Origin: UMGS1124 sp964417835
GTDB lineage: Bacteria; Bacillota_I; Bacilli_A; RF39; UBA660
Reading direction: 5' to 3'
DNA length: 46,438 nt
Assembly (NCBI GenBank): GCA_964417835.1
Contig: CAYQJD010000004.1
Coordinates: 1-46,438, forward strand
Shown here piece after piece: positions 8,548 to 16,421 of this stretch (the stretch's first letter is position 1; each line of letters begins with the position of its first letter). Both the position numbers and the translations under genes were made by a program. The notes beneath the pieces are model-generated. The model saw nothing but the letters and a program-made list of their open reading frames with translations, ran no database searches and was not told the origin of the DNA.

Positions 8548-10257
8548 ATGAAAAAAACTATTAAAGTAGGTTTAGCAACTTTAATTTTATTTATAATACT
8601 TACTTTTTGTATTGTAATGTTTATATTTAAAAATAATTCTACGTTAAATAATTTTAAATTTATAAGTGTTACTAATACAGGATTAAACTTTTATATTTAT
8701 TTTGAAGAAGTTAAAAGTGCTAATAAGTATGATATAATTATTTATGACAATAGTGACAATATTATAAATAAGAAGACAGTAAAAAATAATAGTGCTACGA
8801 TTTCTTTAAAAGATTTAGTTTATGGTAGCGATTATAAAATAATTGTTATTGCATTTGATAAAAATGAAAACCAAAAATCTATAAAAAAACCTTATACTTT
8901 TACTTGGAATGAATTAAGTTTTTCTTCAAGTAATAACGTTTTAGTTAATAATGAAAATGATTATATAATTAATTTTGATGGTGATTGGTCTAAAAAAAAT
9001 TATAAACTAAAAATAAGCATGGATAATACTATATTAAAAACTATTGATATAAAATCTTTATCATATACAATTTCAAATAGTCTATTTAAAGATAAAAAGA
9101 CACATATAAAATTAGAAATTATTGATAATAGTTTAGTTATATCTACTTTAGATATATATAATTTAATGAGCCCTATTTCTGATATAGTTATCACTAATCC
9201 GAATAATGGGGATATACTGAGTTATAATGATGTTGCATTATCCTTTGAAGGTGGAGATAACGCGAGTAACTATTTATTGGAACTTTATTGTAATAATATT
9301 TTAATTAGAAGAAAAGAAATTAATGATAAAACAGTAATTTTATCAAGCAATTTATTTGATAAGGCTTCTTCATATAAAATTAAAATTACAGCTTCATATT
9401 ACGATTATATAGATTACTCCAAAACTAGTGAAGTAAGTTTTAATATTGACTCTAAGGAAACTTTAAAACCAGTATATACAAATTATAACTTTAAAAATAT
9501 AGAAAAAGGGACAAAAATAGAGTTATTTAATTCTGATAAATTAGCAACTATTTATTATACATTAGATGGAACTGATCCATCAGAAAATGGTATTAAATAT
9601 AGTGGTGCAATTGAAATTAATGAAGATACTATACTAAAAACTTATGCTAAAGAAGATAAAAAAAATGATAGTGTAGTTTCTACATATAATTTTAAAATTG
9701 GCAAAAAAAATAAGTATAAAGTTTATTTAAGTGCTTCAAATCAATACAATAATTTAGGAGTATCTTCTGTTGGATATACTAATGAAAAAAAAGAAATGAA
9801 TGATTTAAGTGATTTTATTCAAAAAAGATTAGAAAGTTATAATGTAACTGTTTATAGAAATGAATATGGAGATATTAATAGATGGACTAAAGACAGCAAT
9901 TACTTAGGCGTAGATCTGCATTTGGCAATACATTCTAATGCAAGTTTAGATCATAGTGTTTATGGTATTGAAACATGGATAAATAACGAAGATTCGCTTA
10001 CATATTCTTTAGCTCAAAAAATACAAAATAATTTAATAGATATTTATTACAAAAAAGAAGATCCTTTAGCAAATCGTGGAGTTAAATATGCTGCTGGTTC
10101 TTTAGCTGAAGTTAACCCTTCGTATGTCCCTTTTGGCATATTAATTGAAGTTGCACATCATGATTATGAATCTGATGCCCAGTGGATTATGGAAAATAAA
10201 ATGGAAATTGGGTATTCTATTGCTGATAGTATTTTAGAATATTTTCAAATAAAGTAA
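8548..10257 (+). CDS. Secreted N-acetylmuramoyl-L-alanine amidase (Amidase_3) with beta-sandwich repeats and chitobiase-like domain
   Basis: The 569-residue protein has an N-terminal signal anchor (about residues 8-27), three Ig/FN3-like beta-rich segments to about 305, a chitobiase/beta-hexosaminidase C-terminal-type domain near 310-388 (TIYYTLDGTDPSENG), and an Amidase_3 domain from about 390. The catalytic domain begins KVYLSASNQ, the variant seen in many clostridial wall amidases in place of DPGHGG. LHLAIHSNAS and GILIEVAHHDY then supply the later histidine and glutamate. It should cleave between muramic acid and the stem peptide. It follows the DUF3006 gene by 14 bp, so the three genes probably form one operon. 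Confidence 0.88.
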   Translation: MKKTIKVGLATLILFIILTFCIVMFIFKNNSTLNNFKFISVTNTGLNFYIYFEEVKSANKYDIIIYDNSDNIINKKTVKNNSATISLKDLVYGSDYKIIVIAFDKNENQKSIKKPYTFTWNELSFSSSNNVLVNNENDYIINFDGDWSKKNYKLKISMDNTILKTIDIKSLSYTISNSLFKDKKTHIKLEIIDNSLVISTLDIYNLMSPISDIVITNPNNGDILSYNDVALSFEGGDNASNYLLELYCNNILIRRKEINDKTVILSSNLFDKASSYKIKITASYYDYIDYSKTSEVSFNIDSKETLKPVYTNYNFKNIEKGTKIELFNSDKLATIYYTLDGTDPSENGIKYSGAIEINEDTILKTYAKEDKKNDSVVSTYNFKIGKKNKYKVYLSASNQYNNLGVSSVGYTNEKKEMNDLSDFIQKRLESYNVTVYRNEYGDINRWTKDSNYLGVDLHLAIHSNASLDHSVYGIETWINNEDSLTYSLAQKIQNNLIDIYYKKEDPLANRGVKYAAGSLAEVNPSYVPFGILIEVAHHDYESDAQWIMENKMEIGYSIADSILEYFQIK

Positions 10258-10273
10258 TCTTTTGTCGAAACTA

Positions 10274-10301
10274 TTGTAATTTATTTATTCTTTGTTAAAA
10301 T
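10274..10301 (+). promoter_or_regulatory. Promoter-like sequence in the amidase-gpsB gap
   Basis: TTGTAA at 10274-10279 and TAAAAT at 10296-10301 are separated by 16 bp. With the terminator at 10419 this would give a transcript of about 140 nt. The 342-bp gap (10258-10599) otherwise holds only the small frame described separately and the gpsB promoter. Confidence 0.35.
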
Positions 10302-10305
10302 TTAA

Positions 10306-10410
10306 ATGGAAGAAGGGATTCTTATAAGAATAGATTTTATTATAGAACAAATTATAAAAGAAATTGATATAGCAAACTGCAAAATACATCAAAAACATGC
10401 TATGAAATAA
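10306..10410 (+). other. Candidate small RNA or 34-codon ORF
   Basis: An ATG at 10306 opens 34 codons ending at TAA 10408-10410, with an ordinary-looking amphipathic sequence (IDFIIEQIIKEIDIANC). The putative promoter's start site would fall at or after this ATG. The GAAGAAGGG that looks like a ribosome binding site lies inside the frame, with no ATG, GTG or TTG just after it. Either this is a small untranslated RNA that ends at the terminator at 10419-10446, or it is the remnant of a gene whose start has been lost. I do not recognise it. Confidence 0.3.
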
Positions 10411-10418
10411 GATTTTGA

Positions 10419-10446
10419 AAAATCTCTATATGGGATTTTTTATTTT
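10419..10446 (+). terminator. Intrinsic terminator before gpsB
   Basis: AAAATCTC (10419-10426) and GGGATTTT (10432-10439) form an 8-bp stem with one G-T pair and a 5-nt loop, followed by a T-rich run. Confidence 0.65.
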
Positions 10447-10545
10447 TAATTAAATCTTTTTTGAATGTTCTTATTAATAAAATACTATACAACAAATTAT
10501 AAAAATAACCAAAACTCATATCAAAATATTACTAAATAGCTTCCC

Positions 10546-10574
10546 TTGACAACCTTAAATAATAATTATAAAAT
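10546..10574 (+). promoter_or_regulatory. Strong sigma-A promoter of gpsB-rnpB
   Basis: A consensus TTGACA (10546-10551) and TAAAAT (10569-10574) are spaced 17 bp apart. AGAAAGGTG is the ribosome binding site just before the gpsB ATG. The same transcript may continue into rnpB. Confidence 0.75.
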
Positions 10575-10599
10575 ATCTTTATAAGAAAGGTGATATTCG

Positions 10600-10926
10600 A
10601 TGCATGGCGAAAAGTTTTATTTGACAACTCAAGATATTTTAGATAAAGAGTTTAAAATAGATGCAAGAGGGTATAGACCACAAGAAGTAGATAAATTTTT
10701 AGATATGGTTATTAGAGATTATACAGAATTTATGAATATTATCAAAAAACTTGAAAAAGATAATCGCTTCTTAACAGAAGAAAGTTCTAAATTAAGAGCC
10801 GAAGTTAGAAAGTTAAAAGATGATATAGAGTCTGCAAATGAGAGTTCTAATAATTCTACTAGTAATCTAGATCTTTTGAGAAGAATAAGTAGATTAGAGA
10901 AATTTGTTTATGGAAAAGATGAATAA
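10600..10926 (+). CDS. gpsB: Cell-division regulator GpsB (DivIVA family)
   Basis: This 108-residue protein has the DivIVA/GpsB N-terminal membrane- and partner-binding domain (LTTQDILDKEFK, then ARGYRPQEVDKFLDMV), a coiled coil to about residue 78, a short Asn/Ser linker, and the GpsB C-terminal helix LLRRISRLEKFVYGK. GpsB coordinates peptidoglycan synthases between septal and lateral growth. The length agrees with Bacillus GpsB (about 98 residues). The RNase P RNA follows immediately, as it does in Bacillus subtilis, which supports the call. The stop codon overlaps the predicted P1 helix of that RNA. Confidence 0.93.
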   Translation: MHGEKFYLTTQDILDKEFKIDARGYRPQEVDKFLDMVIRDYTEFMNIIKKLEKDNRFLTEESSKLRAEVRKLKDDIESANESSNNSTSNLDLLRRISRLEKFVYGKDE

Positions 10927-11269
10927 AATCTAGACAAACGCTGCATATAATTTTATGTAGAGGAAAGTCCATGCTCGCACTAGCCTGAGATGGTAGTAGT
11001 GTTCGTGTTAGAGGAAAAAATAACTCTAAGTAGTTTTAACTAACGGCTTCGAAATAACCTAATCATGGTTAAATTAGATATAAAAGTGTCAAAGAGACGA
11101 GTATATTTGGAAACGAATATAATGGAACGTGATAAACCCCGCGAGCGAGAAACCCAAAATATGGTAGGGGAGTCTTTACAAGAAAAATGAATTGAGTAAA
11201 GAACAGTTATTCTGTAGATAAATGTTTGTCGCCTAATATAGGTACAGAACATGGCTTATAAGATTTTAT
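10925..11269 (+). ncRNA. rnpB: RNase P RNA, Bacillus (B) type
   Basis: The RNA contains the universal 5' core GAGGAAAGTCCATGCTCGCAC-like sequence near 10962-10981 and the matching 3' core ACAGAACATGGCTTA near 11245-11259. It also has GATAAACCCCGCGAGCGAGAAACCC near 11130-11155, which is typical of the P15-P18 substitute region of type B RNAs. The P1 helix is seen as ATAAAATCT (10923-10931) with AGATTTTAT (11261-11269). A T-rich run follows, so P1 may double as the terminator. It is the catalytic subunit that matures tRNA 5' ends. Ends are estimated from P1. Confidence 0.95.
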
Positions 11270-11291
11270 TTTTTATAAAGGAGTGAGTACT

Positions 11292-11759
11292 TTGATTGAA
11301 GTTGGAGATACTTTAAGAAATTCTAGAGAAGTATCGGGTATAGCTTTAGAAGAAGTAAGTGAAGATTTAGATATTCCCATAATATTACTGGAGCAAATAG
11401 AAGATGGAAATATGGGAGCTTTTAAAGATATTTTTGAGTTAAAAGATTATATAAAAAGATATGCAAAATATATAGGTTTAGATTATAAGGAAATTATAGA
11501 TGACTTTAATTCTTTTATGTTTGAAAGAACTAGCAAAATTCCTATGGATAAAATAGAAGAAGCAACTAAGAATAAATTAGTAGAAGAACAAAAAGATGAA
11601 AGAGTAGCTTCGCCTTATACTAAAGCAGTTCCTAAGTTAAGAACTGCTCCATATATTATTGCATTAATTATTTCGATTGTTGTAATGCTTTTAGCTTTGG
11701 TATGGAGTGTAAGACAAATTGCCATAACTAATTCTACAGATTTTATTTTTTTTAGATAA
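11292..11759 (+). CDS. rodZ: RodZ-like helix-turn-helix membrane protein
   Basis: The best start is the TTG at 11292, 8 nt after AAGGAG; the GTG at 11283 is too close to the ribosome binding site. The product is 155 residues. Residues 1-75 are the Xre/HTH_25 domain of RodZ (GDTLRNSREVSGIALEEVSE, then an ELKDYIKRYAKYIGLD helix), which binds MreB. A membrane helix lies near 122-143. Only about ten residues follow it, so the extracellular beta-domain of long RodZ proteins is missing, as in other short Firmicute versions. The next gene is pgsA, matching the Bacillus ymfM(rodZ)-pgsA order. It probably links the cytoskeleton to wall elongation. Confidence 0.8.
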   Translation: MIEVGDTLRNSREVSGIALEEVSEDLDIPIILLEQIEDGNMGAFKDIFELKDYIKRYAKYIGLDYKEIIDDFNSFMFERTSKIPMDKIEEATKNKLVEEQKDERVASPYTKAVPKLRTAPYIIALIISIVVMLLALVWSVRQIAITNSTDFIFFR

Positions 11760-11769
11760 GGAGTAGTGT

Positions 11770-12366
11770 ATGAATTTACCAAATAAAATAACGATAGTTA
11801 GAATTATTTTATCTATTATAGTTTTAATATTATTAATGTTTCCTTTTGGAATGTTAGGGATTAATATTCCTATATATAAAATAGGTTCTAATGTTACATT
11901 AAGTATTAATTATATTATAGCAGGCATTTTATTCATTATTGCTTCGATTACTGATTTCTTAGATGGTAATATTGCAAGAAAAAGGAACTTAGTTACAGAT
12001 TTTGGTAAAGTGATGGATGCAATTGCTGATAAAATACTTGTTAACGGTGTCTTAATTATTTTGGCATATAATGGAAATATTCCATTAATAATTCCAGTTG
12101 TTATAATTACTAGAGATACTATTGTTGATTCAATAAAGATGGTTGCAGGTTCCAAGGGAAATGTTGTTGGAGCAAGTATTTGGGGAAAAATTAAGACAAT
12201 TTGTATGATGGTAGGCTTATCTTTAGTATTATTTTCAAATTTGCCATTTGAATTGATTGGATTTAGATTAGATTATGTTTTATTATTAATGGCTACTGTA
12301 TTGTCTGTTTATTCAGGTATAGAATATTTTTATAAAAATAAGCAATTTTTTTTAGAAGATAAATAA
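11770..12366 (+). CDS. pgsA: CDP-diacylglycerol-glycerol-3-phosphate 3-phosphatidyltransferase
   Basis: This 198-residue, multi-helix membrane enzyme carries the CDP-alcohol phosphotransferase signature as DFLDGNIARKRN followed by DFGKVMDAIADK (near residues 62-88), with all four aspartates present. The N-terminus NLPNKITIVRIILS is typical of PgsA. It makes phosphatidylglycerol phosphate, the precursor of phosphatidylglycerol and of lipoprotein lipidation. It begins 10 bp after the rodZ-like gene with an AAGGAG site and lies upstream of recA, as in Bacillus, although cinA, which lies between them there, is absent. Confidence 0.93.
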   Translation: MNLPNKITIVRIILSIIVLILLMFPFGMLGINIPIYKIGSNVTLSINYIIAGILFIIASITDFLDGNIARKRNLVTDFGKVMDAIADKILVNGVLIILAYNGNIPLIIPVVIITRDTIVDSIKMVAGSKGNVVGASIWGKIKTICMMVGLSLVLFSNLPFELIGFRLDYVLLLMATVLSVYSGIEYFYKNKQFFLEDK

Positions 12367-12395
12367 TCTTTTTTTTTGCAAAAAATAAAAATCTG

Positions 12396-12407
12396 GAACA
12401 ATTGTTC
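12396..12407. promoter_or_regulatory. LexA/DinR-type SOS box upstream of recA
   Basis: GAACAATTGTTC at 12396-12407 matches the Gram-positive LexA half-sites GAAC-N4-GTTC exactly. It lies 10 bp upstream of the recA -35 box. The flanking G on the left differs from the full CGAAC consensus, while the right side has the full GTTCG. The regulator gene is not in this window. Confidence 0.7.
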
Positions 12408-12417
12408 GAGAAAAATG

Positions 12418-12446
12418 TTGACAATTATAAAAGAGATTGATACAAT
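12418..12446 (+). promoter_or_regulatory. recA promoter
   Basis: TTGACA (12418-12423) and TACAAT (12441-12446) with 17-bp spacing, just downstream of the LexA-type box. TTGGAGG gives the ribosome binding site before the ATG at 12472. Confidence 0.75.
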
Positions 12447-12471
12447 TGAAGTGTATTAAATTGGAGGAAAT

Positions 12472-13506
12472 ATGAAAACTATTAAAGACATAAAAGATAA
12501 AGATAAAGCATTAGAACAAGTTTTAGCGGATATAGAAAAACAGTTTGGAAAAGGTTCAATAATGAAGCTTGGAGGAACAGAACATATGGAAATAGAAACA
12601 ACTTCAAGTGGATCTCTAGGATTAGATATAGCATTGGGAGTTGGAGGCTTTCCTAAAGGAAGAATAATAGAAATTTATGGACCCGAAAGTAGTGGAAAAA
12701 CAACAATTGCTTTACAGGCAATAGCTGAAGTCCAAAAACTCGGAGGAAGAGCTGCATTTATTGATGCAGAACATGCATTAGATCCTGTTTATTCTAAACA
12801 ACTTGGAGTAAACATTGATGAATTATTATTATCTCAACCAGATACAGGTGAGCAAGCTTTAGAAATTTGTGAAGCTTTAGTAAGAAGTGAAGCAGTAAAT
12901 ATAATTGTAATAGATTCCGTTGCTGCATTAGTACCACAAGCTGAAATTGAGGGTGAAATGGGAGATTCACATGTTGGCCTACAGGCTAGACTTATGTCTC
13001 AAGCTTTAAGAAAACTTAGTGGAACAATTAATAAAACTAAAACCACAGCCATTTTTATAAATCAATTAAGAGAAAAAGTAGGAGTTCTTTTTGGAAATCC
13101 AGAAACTACTCCAGGAGGAAGAGCTTTAAAGTTTTATTCAACTATTAGATTAGATATTAGGCGTGGAGAACAAATAAAGATGGGCGAAAATATAATTGGA
13201 AATAGAACTAATATAAAAGTTGTAAAAAATAAGGTTGCTCCACCATTTAAAACAGCAGTTGTAGATATAATGTACGGTAATGGTATATCAAAGTCGGGAG
13301 AAATAGTTGATATTGCTAGTAATATTGATATAATTGAAAAAAGTGGAGCATGGTATTCTTATAATGGAGAAAAAATAGGTCAGGGAAAAGAAAATGCAAA
13401 AATATTTTTAGAAGAAAATCCAAAAATAATGGATGAAATAGATAAAAAGATAAGATTACATTATGGATTAATAAAAGAAGATAAAACTTCAAAAAAAGAT
13501 AAATAA
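12472..13506 (+). CDS. recA: Recombinase RecA
   Basis: The full-length 344-residue RecA has the Walker A motif GPESSGKTT near residue 70, the Walker B region NIIVIDSVAAL, the L1 loop EGEMGDSHVGLQARLMSQAL, and the ATP-sensing FINQLREKVGVLFGNPETT. It forms filaments on single-stranded DNA for homologous recombination and stimulates LexA self-cleavage. A LexA-type box and a near-consensus promoter precede it, and a terminator follows, so it is probably a single-gene unit. The short lysine-rich tail is usual. Confidence 0.98.
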   Translation: MKTIKDIKDKDKALEQVLADIEKQFGKGSIMKLGGTEHMEIETTSSGSLGLDIALGVGGFPKGRIIEIYGPESSGKTTIALQAIAEVQKLGGRAAFIDAEHALDPVYSKQLGVNIDELLLSQPDTGEQALEICEALVRSEAVNIIVIDSVAALVPQAEIEGEMGDSHVGLQARLMSQALRKLSGTINKTKTTAIFINQLREKVGVLFGNPETTPGGRALKFYSTIRLDIRRGEQIKMGENIIGNRTNIKVVKNKVAPPFKTAVVDIMYGNGISKSGEIVDIASNIDIIEKSGAWYSYNGEKIGQGKENAKIFLEENPKIMDEIDKKIRLHYGLIKEDKTSKKDK

Positions 13507-13513
13507 GAATTGT

Positions 13514-13550
13514 AAAAATATATATGTAGTATGACTTATATATTTTTTTT
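13514..13550 (+). terminator. Intrinsic terminator after recA
   Basis: An A-rich arm with ATATATA near 13518 pairs with TATATAT near 13538, with a loop of about 12 nt, followed by a long T-run. The stem is almost all A-T. Confidence 0.55.
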
Positions 13551-13644
13551 TATTTAAATCATTAGCTTGCTAAATTATAAAAAAAATTTTATAATTGAGA
13601 TATAAATAAATTTATAATTATTTATAAAATAGATGGAGGATTTT

Positions 13645-15198
13645 ATGGTATTAAATACAATATCCATAATAACTCTTATTGTTGGTTTGATATTAGGAGC
13701 TTTAGTAATATATATTTTAATAGTAATTACTGGAGCAGGAGCTGGTAAAAAGGCAGAAAAATTATTAGAAGATGCTAAAAAAGAAGCTGAAAAATATAAA
13801 AGAGATAGTATTTTAGAAATAAAAGAAGAAAATTATAAATTAAAGACAGTTTTAGAAAAAGAAACAAAAGAAAAAAAACAAGAAGTTCTAGCTAGTGAAG
13901 AACGTTTATTAGTACGAGAAAAATCATTAGATAAAAGAGAAGAACTATTGCAAAACAGAGATAATTTATTAGAACAAAAAGATAATAATTTAAATGCTTT
14001 ACAAAAACAATTACAAGAAAAAGAGTTACAAGTGGATGAACTATTAAGGGAAGAAATGGAAAAATTAGAAAAGATTTCTAAGTTTTCTAAAGAACAAGCT
14101 CATGATTTAATTTTGAATAAAGTTGAAAATGATATGGCTGATGAAATTGCAAGATTTATAAAGGAAAAAGAGGCAGAGGCAAAATTGGAAGTTGATAAAA
14201 AAGCTAAGAATTTGCTTATAAATAGTATGCAAAGATATAGTAATGATGTATCAACAATACAAACTGTAACTACAATAGATTTACCTGATGACGAAATGAA
14301 AGGGAGATTAATTGGTAGAGAAGGAAGAAATATTAGGACCATTGAAGCTGTCACTGGTGTAGATTTAATAATTGATGATACTCCAGAAACTATTGTTGTA
14401 TCTTCATTTGATCCATTTAGAAGAGAAATCGCAAAAATAACATTAGAGACATTAATCAAAGATGGTAGAATACATCCAACCAGAATTGAAGAAATATATG
14501 ATAAAGTATGTAGTGATATGAATGCTCGTGTTGTTGAAATTGGGAACGATACTATTACTGAACTGGGTTTATCTAAATTTGACCCTGATTTAGTAACATT
14601 AATTGGTAAACTTAATTTTAGGACTAGCTACGGGCAAAATGCACTTAAACATTCAAAAGAAGTTGCATATTTGAGTGGATTGATCGCTTCAGAATTAAAT
14701 GAAAATATAACTATAGCAAAAAGAGCTGGATTATTACATGATATAGGTAAGGCGATTGATTTTGAAACTGAAGGAAGCCATGTTGAAATAGGAGTAAATA
14801 TTGCGAAAAAATATAAAGAAGATGACTTAATTATAAATGCAATAGAATCACATCATGGTGATGTAGATGCTAACAGTGTTATTGCAGTTATTGTTCAAAT
14901 CGCCGATACATTATCTGCAGCACGTCCTGGAGCAAGAAATGATTCTATGGAAAATTATATTAAACGATTAGAAAAATTAGAAGAAATTGGAAATAGCTTT
15001 GAAGGTGTAGAAAAGTCTTATGCAATTCAGGCAGGACGTGAAATAAGAGTTATAGTAAAACCTGAAGAAGTTGATGATTTATCGAGCTTTAAAATTGCCA
15101 GAAAAATAAAAGAAAAAATAGAGCAAGATTTACAATATCCTGGAACAATAAAAATTACTGTTATTAGAGAGACTAGAGTACAAGAAGAAGCAAAATAA
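13645..15198 (+). CDS. rny: Ribonuclease Y
   Basis: The protein is 517 residues from the ATG at 13645, 6 nt after TGGAGGA; the upstream in-frame ATG at 13633 overlaps the ribosome binding site. It has one N-terminal membrane helix (about 3-27), a long charged coiled coil to about 200, a KH RNA-binding domain with GRLIGREGRNIRTIE near 220, and an HD phosphohydrolase domain with LLHDIGKAID near 362. RNase Y is the membrane-bound endoribonuclease that starts mRNA decay in Firmicutes. Its place after recA matches Bacillus. An AT-rich 12-bp-scale inverted repeat at about 13573-13596 lies in its upstream region. Confidence 0.97.
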   Translation: MVLNTISIITLIVGLILGALVIYILIVITGAGAGKKAEKLLEDAKKEAEKYKRDSILEIKEENYKLKTVLEKETKEKKQEVLASEERLLVREKSLDKREELLQNRDNLLEQKDNNLNALQKQLQEKELQVDELLREEMEKLEKISKFSKEQAHDLILNKVENDMADEIARFIKEKEAEAKLEVDKKAKNLLINSMQRYSNDVSTIQTVTTIDLPDDEMKGRLIGREGRNIRTIEAVTGVDLIIDDTPETIVVSSFDPFRREIAKITLETLIKDGRIHPTRIEEIYDKVCSDMNARVVEIGNDTITELGLSKFDPDLVTLIGKLNFRTSYGQNALKHSKEVAYLSGLIASELNENITIAKRAGLLHDIGKAIDFETEGSHVEIGVNIAKKYKEDDLIINAIESHHGDVDANSVIAVIVQIADTLSAARPGARNDSMENYIKRLEKLEEIGNSFEGVEKSYAIQAGREIRVIVKPEEVDDLSSFKIARKIKEKIEQDLQYPGTIKITVIRETRVQEEAK

Positions 15199-15244
15199 AA
15201 AGAGTTTAGGTTAATTAATAATTTAACTTAAAACTCTTTTTTAT
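15197..15244. terminator. Bidirectional terminator between rny and the dGTPase-like gene
   Basis: AAAAGAGTTT pairs with AAACTCTTTT, and the stem continues inward with AGGTTAA against TTAACTT (one bulge), followed by T-runs on both strands. It separates the convergent genes. Confidence 0.85.
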
Positions 15245-16356
15245 ATTTTTTTTAAAATATTATATTCGTTAATAAAATAATCATCGGTCATTCCTGCTAT
15301 GTAGTCTATTACTATTCTAGCATTGGTATTATGTTTATATTCTGAGTTCATTTTATTTAGAAATAATTTATAAATATTATAATCTGTAAGATTATTTTTT
15401 AAAATATACATACATTTTTCAAAAACAACATTAAACATAAATTCATACTCTTTCATTTGATTATCAGAATTAGCTTTAAAATAAATATTTTTATAGTTAA
15501 ATTTTAATAAATTATTTAAAGCAGTATATATTTTATCTGATAACTCAATAAAAGGTTTATCGTATGAATTATTTATTATGTCAGTTATTATAGTATTAAC
15601 AATGGATTTATTAGTATTTCCTAAGATTTCTGTTATTTCTTTTGGCAACTGGTCTTTTCTAATTTTATTTAATTCTATAGCATCTTCTAAATCTCTGCCA
15701 GCATATGCTGCTATATCACTTATTCTAACTACACAAGCTTCTAAAGTCATAGGTTTAATGTTTGTGGCTAATTTCTTATCATAATAACATTTATTATATT
15801 CTTCCATAAAAGTATTTTTATCCTTTTTTACATATTCATATTTTTTTAACAATTTTTCTCCGTTATGACATAAAATTCCATCTAATACCTGAACTGTTAT
15901 ATTTTTACCTTTTCCAAAATCTTCAACATTCATTAATGTTCTAACACTTTGTATATTATGTAGAAAATATCCTTCATTATATTTCAATGAAATCTTGTTT
16001 AAAATATTTTCTCCAACATGTCCGAATGGAACATGACCTATATCATGTCCTAATGCTATTGCTTCGATTAAATCTTCATTAAGCTTTAAAACTCTTCCAA
16101 TTGTTCTTCCGATTTTACTTACAAGTTGTACATGAATAATTCTTTTAGAAATATTATCATTGTTTATATTAGAAAAAACTTGAGTTTTATCGTTATACCT
16201 TGTATAAGACAAACTATATATAATTCTATCAATATCTCTATAATAATTTGGCCTAAAATCTTCTTTATAATCAAATAATCTTTCTGCATCAGAGTTTTTT
16301 GTTGCATATTTGCTAAAGTCTTTTTCATATCTTAACATATTTTCTTTTATATTCAT
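15241..16356 (-). CDS. dGTPase-like HD-domain phosphohydrolase
   Basis: The 371-residue protein matches the deoxyguanosine triphosphate triphosphohydrolase family. It has FRPNYYRDIDRIIYSLSYTR at the start (the RDRDRIIHS-like segment), KTQVF, LGHDIGHVPFGHVGE with the HD metal motif near residue 105, and a later ACVVRISDIAAYAGRDLEDA supplying the last aspartate. These enzymes hydrolyse dNTPs to the nucleoside and triphosphate and help balance the DNA precursor pool. The start ATG has an AGGTGA site. It is the last gene of a minus-strand group with the ABC importer, 65 bp apart. Confidence 0.88.
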   Translation of the reverse strand: MNIKENMLRYEKDFSKYATKNSDAERLFDYKEDFRPNYYRDIDRIIYSLSYTRYNDKTQVFSNINNDNISKRIIHVQLVSKIGRTIGRVLKLNEDLIEAIALGHDIGHVPFGHVGENILNKISLKYNEGYFLHNIQSVRTLMNVEDFGKGKNITVQVLDGILCHNGEKLLKKYEYVKKDKNTFMEEYNKCYYDKKLATNIKPMTLEACVVRISDIAAYAGRDLEDAIELNKIRKDQLPKEITEILGNTNKSIVNTIITDIINNSYDKPFIELSDKIYTALNNLLKFNYKNIYFKANSDNQMKEYEFMFNVVFEKCMYILKNNLTDYNIYKLFLNKMNSEYKHNTNARIVIDYIAGMTDDYFINEYNILKKI

Positions 16357-16421
16357 AAAATCACCTAAAATAATTATAACAAAATAATTGGTTGTTATAC
16401 AAAAAAGATAATCATTGCCTT

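Noticed and set aside
9000..9194. Minus-strand ORF of 64 codons inside the amidase gene
   Set aside because: It lies wholly inside a well-supported gene, has no ribosome binding site and matches no family.
11040..11252. Minus-strand ORF of 70 codons
   Set aside because: It lies across the RNase P RNA, which fully explains the sequence.
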